Positions 8,569 to 16,174 of a stretch of DNA of 38,271 nucleotides are shown one piece after another. Both the position numbers and the translations under genes were made by a program. Under the pieces are notes generated by a model. That model worked only from the letters and a program-made list of their open reading frames with translations, made no database searches and was not told the DNA's origin. How positions within the stretch are numbered: position 1 is the first letter of the stretch; each line of letters begins with the position of its first letter. Source of the stretch: an uncultured Clostridia bacterium. GTDB taxonomy: Bacteria; Bacillota; Clostridia; Christensenellales; UBA1242. The DNA lies in contig CANRDW010000007.1 of the NCBI GenBank assembly GCA_947629505.1, positions 1-38,271 on the forward strand, given 5' to 3'.

Positions 8569-8593
8569 TTAGAGAGGGGCAAGCCCTCTCTAA
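8569..8593. other. 10-bp perfect hairpin between the giant gene and ychF
   Basis: TTAGAGAGGG-GCAAG-CCCTCTCTAA; no T-run on the transcribed (minus) strand. Confidence 0.6.
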
Positions 8594-8605
8594 TTTCTAT
8601 TGTTT

Positions 8606-11600
8606 TTACAATTCACGTCCACCTTCAGCAGTTTTATCAGGATTCTTTTTTGCATTTTCAGCAGCTTTTCGTTCTTCTTCGGTTTTTGCATTTTCAGCAG
8701 CCTTCTGCTCTTCTTCAGTTTGTTCTCTTGCTTTTTGTTCTTCTTCAAGTTCGAAGTGTTCCATCCCTTTTGTTTCTGCTTCAGATTTCTGTGCCTCTTC
8801 ATTTGCTTTCTCTTTCTGCTCTTCTTCTTTTGCTTTAGTTATCTGATCTTTAGCTTTCTCTGCAGCATTTTTTCTCATGTTTTCAGTAGAGTAATCTTCA
8901 TTGATTGTTTTAATTTCATCGCCTGCTTTTTTGATTGTTCCTTTATTTTCTTCAATAGCGCTTTCATATTTGGCTTTTTTTGTTTCTAGTTGAGCCCATT
9001 CTGAGCCTTCTTCTTTTTCTGCTTCTGCGTTCTTTGACTTTATATTTTTGGATTTCTCCTTGGCAATTTCCATAGCCTTGTTTGCTTCTTCGTAAGCTTG
9101 TTTTGCTTGTTGTTGTCTTTCTTCATGGTCTTGTTGAGATTGCTTAACACTTTCAGCAATTTCTTCTTCAGTGCCACCAAGGTGACTTTCCAAAATATAA
9201 CTTTGAACATCTTTAATTGCGGCTGCTTCGGCTTGTTTTGCTAATTCAAGTTGTGTTGTAGCAGCTTGAATAGCGGCTTCTCTTTCAGGACGTGTGTTTT
9301 CTCTTTCTTCTATCATCCTTGCATAACTTTCACGTGTTTGTTTATATTTCTTTGTGTTGTATTTATTGCCAGTGTTATTAAGAATAGCATGAAGTTCTTT
9401 AACAGAGTTGATTTGAGGCAATTGTCTTCTATGTGAAGGTTTGTGTTTCTGTTCTTCATTGTGCTTTTTAATGAAATTTTCATTTACAGATTTTTCCTCT
9501 GCCAAAAGTTGATCTAAGTTGGCCTGAGCCTCTTCACGAGCCTTAATTTTTTCTAGTTTCTTTTGATGTTTCGCATAGCATATTGCAGCTGGTCTTGTTT
9601 TAAAGTCATTAAGGTCTTTAGTTGCTTCATTATAAGCTTCTTTTTTGCTTCTTGCTTCAGTTTCAGCAGCAAACACAACTGCATCAGCGGCCTTCAGTTC
9701 TTCATCTCTTGATGCACGGTTCTTGTTAAATTTACGCGAAGCTTTTGCACGTTCTCTATTCGCCATTTTAAGAAGTCTGTTATTATCTCTTAATAATCTC
9801 TTGGTCTCTCTAATCTCTGCTTTTTCATCTTTAAGTTTATTACTCTTCACCTTGTTCTCATGGCGTAAATTTTCTTTAGTAAGAGCATTGAGATAACGGG
9901 TGTCTCTTTTTTCCTGTTGTTTGCGTGCGCGTTCTGCTTGTCTTTTCTGTTGTCTGCTTTCACGTTCTGCGTTTCTTTTTTCTCTTCTTTCTGCTCTTGC
10001 TTGTTTTCTTTCTTCTTTTGTTTGTTGTGCTTTGTTGTGTTTCTCTTCAATTTTCTTGATTTTGCTGTTGTGTTTCTCTTCTTCTTTTTGACGTCTCTTT
10101 TCACGTCTCTTTTCATTTTCTTCTGCTTGTTGTTTATGTTTGATTGCTGCACTTTGAGGGTCTAAGACTGTATCAAGAACACCCATACCTGCTAAAGAAC
10201 CCACACCGGCTGCAGCAAGTGCAATTGCTGCAAGAATTTGCAAACCAGGAATGAAAGATGCAAGTATTGCTGTTATGATTGCGAAAGCAACCAAACCTCC
10301 AGTTGTGAAAGTTTTTGCCGGGCTGTCTTTCTTTACTTCTTTTTGTTCTTGTTTATCTTGTGTTTGTTCTTCGGTTGTGTCACCAACAGGTGGAGCAGAA
10401 GGCTCTTCTGTTTTTTGTTCAGGAGCAACTTCGCGAACAGGGGCAACAGGATCAGGGATGTTTGGAGTTGGAGTGAATTCTGGAGCAATCTCTGTTGTGG
10501 ATACATTCGCATTGATTCTGCCGACATCAGAAAGTGTTGTGATATCTGCAAACGCTTCATTTGTTTTTGGATAAATTCTGTGTCTTGCTTTTCCAACATC
10601 AAGTTGTCCCAAACTGTTTGTTTCATTGTTTTGGTCTGTAGGTTCAAAGAGATTAGATCCGTTTAAAACATCGATAAGTTGTTCGTTGTCTTTAAATGTT
10701 TGCATGTCAAATTTAACCATCTTTTTGCCTGCGGTTGTAGAATCCAATTCAAACACAAGTTGAGGCTCATTTCCACGTCCATTTGTGGCACGCAGAGCCG
10801 CAGAATTGATTTTTTCAAATTTTGGTTGAGTTCTGCTTGCGCCTTCGCCAAGTTGCATATACATGTAGGTTGAACCGTCCAAGTCAACTTTAACATTTGC
10901 ATATGTCAAGTTTCCGTTTTTATCTCTAAGAGGAACTGAGTAAAGGCTTCCTTCACCAGTTTTAACTTCAACGGTGGCAAATTTTTCTTTACTGTTTGCT
11001 CTTGCGAGTGTAATTTGTGACATAAAGGCGGCATCACGAAGTTTGTTGCCTTCAAATTCGCAGCCGTTTTCGTGATTTGTGGCCATACTCATAAATTCAG
11101 TGCTGAGAGCGATGTCATAAGGATGTCCTTCGCCAGTTTCCAGATTGACACCTTGCATTCCTGCGGTGTTTCCATTTTTATCTCTGAACTGAGTGTTGAT
11201 TGCGGAGAACATAAATGCACAAACTTCGCCCGCTGCACGAACTTCACCTACTTCCAAGCCTTTTGTTTCAGATAATCTAAGTTTTTCGATTGGAATTGTG
11301 TAATATCCGTCAACTGCTTCGCCAATTTCAAGTTTTCTTTGTGGGTCACAAGAATTGATAAATTCTTCACTTACATGTGCAGCAATTTTTCCTTCTTCAT
11401 TTTTTGTAAGAACCACATTTTGATTGCCTTCACGAGAAACTGCAATTAAAATATTTTGATTGTCAATTACAGAGAAGGTTTGTGGTGGGAGGGCGGACTT
11501 GTTTGCAGCATTTCTCATTTCGATTTGTTGTGATGCTGTAGGAACTTCCATGCCCATAATTGTTGTTGTGCCAATTTGGATTTCTTGCAGCGTTTTTGTG

Positions 11601-14600
11601 CGAGAAAGTTTGACATCCACATCAAGGTCACGTTCAGGTGTTATTTCATTTGAAATATTGGCGTCATATACAGGGTTGTTTGCTTCCAAAGGTTCGCTAA
11701 CTTCAAGTGCATGCCCATCATTGCTGTTGACAAGTGATTGAAGGTCGGCATAGAAAACATCGTTGGCTGTAACGTCAATAGGCAGCCCCATGTCATAGTT
11801 TCTGCCATCTCTTGTGATTTGGAGTGAGCAAATTTGTTTGCCATCAACAATTTTTGTGTTAATGCCAGTGATTTCGCAAGTTTGAGCGTTTTCCACGCCA
11901 TCCAAGCCAACAACATTTATATAGTTTTTGCCATCTGTATTTTGGATGACTCTAAGCAAATCTTGTGTTTCGCCATCTTTATATGCGAAATAATAATATT
12001 GCATTCCATTTTCATCTGTGTAAACATGTGGTGGCACAGGCCCTTCAACTTCAGGAGCAATATCTTCTGGAGCAACTCCCTCAGGGGCAGTTTCATTGGA
12101 GTCTGCTTTTTCTTCTTCATGAGAATCTTCTGCTTTTTCAGTTGTTTCTTCGTTTGTCTTTTCAGCAGGCGCATTCTCGTCAGTCTTTTCTTCTGCTTTT
12201 TCTTCTGTCTTTTCTTCAACTTTTTCTTCGCCTTGCTTTTCTTCAGGAGCGCCACTTGCATTTGCGTTGACTTCTTCAACTACAGGCGCGGCTTCTTCAG
12301 TTTCAGGGGCTGTTGTATTCCCAGATTGTGTCGAATCGCCACTTTGCGTTGAGTCGCCAGATGGTGTAGCGTCACCAGTGGATGTTCCAGACTGAGTTGT
12401 ATCACCAGACGGCGTTGAATCTCCGCCGGATGTAACAGGGTCACTTGATGGGTTTGAACCACTAGGTGGGGTGGTGTCCCCAGCGGAAGAATTCCCGGAT
12501 GGAGTTGAATCGCCAGATGGGGCTGAATTTCCTCCAGTTGCGTCATTTCCAGAATTAACCATGTGTACTCCATCTTGATTTTTTGTCATTTCAGGAGCAA
12601 CTTCAGGCGCTTTTTGAGTTTCAGGCGCTGCTTCAACAGTTTCTTCAGGTGTTGGAGCGGTTGGCTCTGTAGAAGCAGCCTCTGGTGTTTGTTCAGGTGC
12701 AGCTTCGGTTGTCTTTTCAGGCGCTGCTTCTGCTGTTTTTTCAGGAGCCGCCTCAACAACTTTTTCTTCAGGTTCTTTTACAGCTGCTGCTGCAATTTCA
12801 GCGTCAGTTGCAAGCCCTTTTTCTGCACAGAACAACAACTTAGGGTCGATGTTTCTATGTGCTTTGTTAAATTCTTCGGTTGCAGTGTATCCAGCGGCCT
12901 GTCCATTTTTGATTGCATAGGTTGCGTCAATTTTGTAATCGTCTGATTTTGTTTCAGAAATATCTTCCAAGTTTTTGTAGTCTTCAGCCACTTGCATGCG
13001 CTGTTTGTATGTAGATCTGTCTTGGCTTCTCAAGAATTTTTTAAGCGCTTTCTTTTCTTTGTTTTCTTTTGCAAGTCTTGGATGTGTTTCTATATATTTT
13101 TCGTAGTCGTTGCGATAAATATCCGCATAAATTTGTTCAACAGTGCGGATTGGTTTAACAACTCTAGGCTCTTGTTTAGGCGCTTGCTGAGTTTCAGGCG
13201 CTTTTTCAGTGGTTTCTTCTGGTGCAGGTGTAGTTGGAGTTTCAGGCGCTTTTTCTGGTGTTGCTTCAACAGGTTCTTCAGGTGTTGGAGCGGTTGGCTC
13301 TGTAGGAGCAGCCTCTGGTGTTTCAACAGTAGGTGTTGCTTCAGCATTTTCTTTGGAAACATCTTCTGTTTTTTCTTCAGAAGTGGTTGTTTCCCCGGCA
13401 GGTTCACCAGGTGCGGCAGGAGTTTCGTCTGCCTTTTCTTCATTAATTTCAGGAGCAGCAGGTGTTTCATTTGTTGCTTCTGCTGTTTCCTCAGGTGTAG
13501 GAGCAACAGGAGTTTCAGATGTTGCTTCAACATTTTCTGTTGCCGGAGTTCCATCAACAGCATGTGCAGTTTCATTTGTTGCCTCAGCGGTTTCTTCAGG
13601 AGCGGCAGGTGTTTCAGGGGCTGCCTCATTTTCAGGGGAGGTCTGCTCTGCCGTTGCTTCTTGAGATTCTTTTTCTAATGCTTGGCTAAGAGAACTATTT
13701 TGATCAAGAGTCTTGTCCAATTCGATTAACATTGTATAATCTTCTTGCAAAGAGTCTTCTATTTGTTTTATTGAATCTTGAATTTTATTATAATTGGCTT
13801 TGATAATATTTATTTCTTCTTCACTGTATTTGGCAATTGCTTCACTCATTTCTTCTTGGTTAAACAAATGAGGTGCTACTTGAACAGACTTTTCTAAGCA
13901 TACGTTCATGATTGCTCGTTTATACTTTATGATTTCATTTAATGCTGCTATTCTATATTCTGTCCTGCCTTGATTTGAATTTCCTGCTATAAATTCATAA
14001 TTTCCATTTTTTGTTGTTGGGAGGTTAAGAATATTTGCTTCCAACACTTCGTGTTCTGAAACAGTTTGGGCTAAATTTCGCGGCATTTCTGATAAGGCAA
14101 CCATTATATAGTCGTCTAACTCTGAGCCAAAATTCTTATCTAACAAGATGTTATAATAAGTATTAGGGCGAGATTCATCAAAACCTAAAAATTTTTCTAG
14201 ATACTTAGGACTATAATAGTTGTATTTTACAGCAATCTCGGAATGATTTTTTATATGTTTTCCTATTCTTGTGTTAAATAGATCTTCTGCAGTATTATTC
14301 TTTACTGAATATTCAAAAAATTCTTTTTTTGCATCAAATTCTTTATTTTTTAATAATTTCCCTTCTTCATCGCAATATTGATTGTTCATTTTGAGAAATC
14401 TATTAAATTTTGACCCATTGTAAAATGACAAATCTTGTATTTCTCTTTCTATATCTAATTTCAATTTGGAATCATTACTAAGTTCTTCACTTTCTTCTAA
14501 TTCTGCTTGTAATTGTTGCATAAATTCTTTTGCTTCAGCATCTAATTCGAAATTTGGATCTTTTTGTTTTCCATTGGAAACAACTTTATTCATATATCCA

Positions 14601-15991
14601 AGCGCAGCAGAAGCTAAATTACCTCTTCTACTCCAATATGATTCATCCACTGTCAATTTGTCAATTTCATGCCTTGCTATATGTATAAAGGCAGAACGAC
14701 TGTTTTGTAAACTTGCTATAGAAGCGTTGTAGATCATTTTAAGATTATCTAATCCTGGTTTTTCTTTGTGAAAATAATCGCTAGCAATATCATTTACAAC
14801 TTTATCAAATGTACTTTCGACTAGTGGTCTAGCACCAACTCCTTCAAATATATGTCTATAAAAAGTATCTTCATTATTGTTGTAATCACGCGTTGTAAAT
14901 AATATTTGAGCAGCCGATTTTTCTTCATCTGTCAATTTATCAACAGACTTATGAAATTGTTTTTTAACAAATTTACTATATTCGGTAGGAAAATGTTCTG
15001 AATATCTCTTAAATGTTGTCCCACTCAAAGTGAGAGGTTTTTCAAACGTCATTGCAGGCTCTTGACCTTTTTTAAACATCTTTTCAACAACAGGGCCCAA
15101 TTTTTCTGTCAATTTAACTTTGACAGTCCCTGCGGTTTGTTTAATTTTCCCGGCAGCCTTTTTTGTGAATGCAGCAATTTTTTGCGCAACAGTTTTTGCT
15201 GCTCCTGCAACGGTGGTGGCTGCAGATTTAATCACTTTTGCAGCCTTTTCTTTAGTTGAAAGTTTGGTTGTTTCAGCAGATTCTTCAGCCTTTGGTGCTT
15301 CAGATGATGCTGGTTGAACAGGAGGCTCTTCGGCTTTGGTTTCTTCTTTGGACTTTTTTGACTTTTCTTTTGGCTTTTGGGCTGGGGCTTTTGTTGTTTT
15401 GTTTTCTACGGCAACTGAAGAATCAACCGCAGCAGATTTTTCTTCTGTGGTTTTGGATTTTGGAGTTTTCTTTGGCGCAGTTTTTTCTGGTGCAGTTTTT
15501 TCTTGTTGTTTTTTTGCCTTGTCAAAAGCACTTTCTTTTTTAGGTGTTTTTTCAGAAAATTCTTTAAGACTTTCTTTCATGCTTTGCACGATTTCTTCCG
15601 TTGTTTGTATGTCTTCTTTGACCGCTTTGCGTTTTTCAGCCAATTCTTGCTTTGTTTTGGCGGTTTCCTTTTCTTCCGCTTTCATTTTTCCCTTCTTTTC
15701 GCGGAGAGCACTTTTGTGTTGGTAGGATTGTGCTTGTTGTTTCGATAATTCTCTCGCTTTTTTATTAAGGCTGTTCAGTTTTGCAGTATCTTTTTTGATG
15801 TTTTCAAGAATTCTTAAAGACTCCTCTTCTGCTTTTTTTGCTTCTTCTTCTTCTTCAAGCAGCTTCTTTTTTTCTTCTGCAATTTTATCTATGTTGTCCA
15901 TTACCTTCTTTACAGAATCATCCCTAGAATTAGTGGTTGGCTGCTCTTCTTTTTTGAGATCTTCTTTGATTTTATTTTTTTTCTTTGCCAT
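8606..15991 (-). CDS. giant (2461 aa) protein: coiled-coil N-terminus, folded domain, P/E/T/A and SGDST low-complexity linkers, beta-rich domain, hydrophobic hairpin, highly charged coiled-coil C-terminus
   Basis: Single uninterrupted ORF with GGAGGA RBS and perfect-consensus promoter; no recognised family; no N-terminal signal peptide. Confidence 0.9.
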   Translation of the reverse strand: MAKKKNKIKEDLKKEEQPTTNSRDDSVKKVMDNIDKIAEEKKKLLEEEEEAKKAEEESLRILENIKKDTAKLNSLNKKARELSKQQAQSYQHKSALREKKGKMKAEEKETAKTKQELAEKRKAVKEDIQTTEEIVQSMKESLKEFSEKTPKKESAFDKAKKQQEKTAPEKTAPKKTPKSKTTEEKSAAVDSSVAVENKTTKAPAQKPKEKSKKSKEETKAEEPPVQPASSEAPKAEESAETTKLSTKEKAAKVIKSAATTVAGAAKTVAQKIAAFTKKAAGKIKQTAGTVKVKLTEKLGPVVEKMFKKGQEPAMTFEKPLTLSGTTFKRYSEHFPTEYSKFVKKQFHKSVDKLTDEEKSAAQILFTTRDYNNNEDTFYRHIFEGVGARPLVESTFDKVVNDIASDYFHKEKPGLDNLKMIYNASIASLQNSRSAFIHIARHEIDKLTVDESYWSRRGNLASAALGYMNKVVSNGKQKDPNFELDAEAKEFMQQLQAELEESEELSNDSKLKLDIEREIQDLSFYNGSKFNRFLKMNNQYCDEEGKLLKNKEFDAKKEFFEYSVKNNTAEDLFNTRIGKHIKNHSEIAVKYNYYSPKYLEKFLGFDESRPNTYYNILLDKNFGSELDDYIMVALSEMPRNLAQTVSEHEVLEANILNLPTTKNGNYEFIAGNSNQGRTEYRIAALNEIIKYKRAIMNVCLEKSVQVAPHLFNQEEMSEAIAKYSEEEINIIKANYNKIQDSIKQIEDSLQEDYTMLIELDKTLDQNSSLSQALEKESQEATAEQTSPENEAAPETPAAPEETAEATNETAHAVDGTPATENVEATSETPVAPTPEETAEATNETPAAPEINEEKADETPAAPGEPAGETTTSEEKTEDVSKENAEATPTVETPEAAPTEPTAPTPEEPVEATPEKAPETPTTPAPEETTEKAPETQQAPKQEPRVVKPIRTVEQIYADIYRNDYEKYIETHPRLAKENKEKKALKKFLRSQDRSTYKQRMQVAEDYKNLEDISETKSDDYKIDATYAIKNGQAAGYTATEEFNKAHRNIDPKLLFCAEKGLATDAEIAAAAVKEPEEKVVEAAPEKTAEAAPEKTTEAAPEQTPEAASTEPTAPTPEETVEAAPETQKAPEVAPEMTKNQDGVHMVNSGNDATGGNSAPSGDSTPSGNSSAGDTTPPSGSNPSSDPVTSGGDSTPSGDTTQSGTSTGDATPSGDSTQSGDSTQSGNTTAPETEEAAPVVEEVNANASGAPEEKQGEEKVEEKTEEKAEEKTDENAPAEKTNEETTEKAEDSHEEEKADSNETAPEGVAPEDIAPEVEGPVPPHVYTDENGMQYYYFAYKDGETQDLLRVIQNTDGKNYINVVGLDGVENAQTCEITGINTKIVDGKQICSLQITRDGRNYDMGLPIDVTANDVFYADLQSLVNSNDGHALEVSEPLEANNPVYDANISNEITPERDLDVDVKLSRTKTLQEIQIGTTTIMGMEVPTASQQIEMRNAANKSALPPQTFSVIDNQNILIAVSREGNQNVVLTKNEEGKIAAHVSEEFINSCDPQRKLEIGEAVDGYYTIPIEKLRLSETKGLEVGEVRAAGEVCAFMFSAINTQFRDKNGNTAGMQGVNLETGEGHPYDIALSTEFMSMATNHENGCEFEGNKLRDAAFMSQITLARANSKEKFATVEVKTGEGSLYSVPLRDKNGNLTYANVKVDLDGSTYMYMQLGEGASRTQPKFEKINSAALRATNGRGNEPQLVFELDSTTAGKKMVKFDMQTFKDNEQLIDVLNGSNLFEPTDQNNETNSLGQLDVGKARHRIYPKTNEAFADITTLSDVGRINANVSTTEIAPEFTPTPNIPDPVAPVREVAPEQKTEEPSAPPVGDTTEEQTQDKQEQKEVKKDSPAKTFTTGGLVAFAIITAILASFIPGLQILAAIALAAAGVGSLAGMGVLDTVLDPQSAAIKHKQQAEENEKRREKRRQKEEEKHNSKIKKIEEKHNKAQQTKEERKQARAERREKRNAERESRQQKRQAERARKQQEKRDTRYLNALTKENLRHENKVKSNKLKDEKAEIRETKRLLRDNNRLLKMANRERAKASRKFNKNRASRDEELKAADAVVFAAETEARSKKEAYNEATKDLNDFKTRPAAICYAKHQKKLEKIKAREEAQANLDQLLAEEKSVNENFIKKHNEEQKHKPSHRRQLPQINSVKELHAILNNTGNKYNTKKYKQTRESYARMIEERENTRPEREAAIQAATTQLELAKQAEAAAIKDVQSYILESHLGGTEEEIAESVKQSQQDHEERQQQAKQAYEEANKAMEIAKEKSKNIKSKNAEAEKEEGSEWAQLETKKAKYESAIEENKGTIKKAGDEIKTINEDYSTENMRKNAAEKAKDQITKAKEEEQKEKANEEAQKSEAETKGMEHFELEEEQKAREQTEEEQKAAENAKTEEERKAAENAKKNPDKTAEGGREL
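10180..10305 (-). other. hydrophobic hairpin (two membrane segments) within the giant protein
   Basis: GGLVAFAIITAILASFIPGLQILAAIALAAAGVGSLAGMGVL flanked by charged sequence. Confidence 0.7.
12630..12690 (-). repeat. 61-nt direct repeat copy A within the giant gene
   Basis: GCTTCAACAGTTTCTTCAGGTGTTGGAGCGGTTGGCTCTGTAGAAGCAGCCTCTGGTGTTT; 2 mismatches to copy B at 13263-13323. Confidence 0.85.
13263..13323 (-). repeat. 61-nt direct repeat copy B within the giant gene
   Basis: GCTTCAACAGGTTCTTCAGGTGTTGGAGCGGTTGGCTCTGTAGGAGCAGCCTCTGGTGTTT; 633 bp from copy A. Confidence 0.85.
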
Positions 15992-16017
15992 AAAGTCCTC
16001 CGTTTTTTTATAAGTTG

Positions 16018-16046
16018 ATTATAACACATATATCTATTATTGTCAA
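16018..16046 (-). promoter_or_regulatory. perfect consensus sigma-A promoter (TTGACA-17-TATAAT) for the giant gene
   Basis: Minus strand TTGACA ATAATAGATATATGTGT TATAAT, followed by CGGAGGACTTTATG. Confidence 0.85.
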
Positions 16047-16113
16047 ACATTGTCGGAAAATTTAATAAATAAAAATTTTTTATTTCTTATCTTGTTTATT
16101 TTGCATAAAAAAC

Positions 16114-16142
16114 TTGTATTTTTTCTATTTTTTTGCTATCAT
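16114..16142 (+). promoter_or_regulatory. secA promoter (TTGTAT-17-TATCAT)
   Basis: Hexamers at 16114-16119 and 16137-16142; RBS GAGGG before ATG 16175. Confidence 0.55.
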
Positions 16143-16174
16143 TTATTAGAAAAATTTATTTTTGAGGGCAGATT

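Noticed and set aside
12040-13660. Repetitive region considered as a CRISPR or tandem-repeat array
   Set aside because: Repeats are irregular, in-frame codon-level P/E/T/A and SGDST repeats inside an ORF; no regular repeat-spacer structure.
8460-15748. Numerous plus-strand and out-of-frame ORFs across the giant gene (e.g. Ser/Phe/Cys-rich frames, the SSGAGVVGVSGAFSG frame)
   Set aside because: Predictable shadows of K/E- and P/E/T/A-rich coding sequence on the minus strand.
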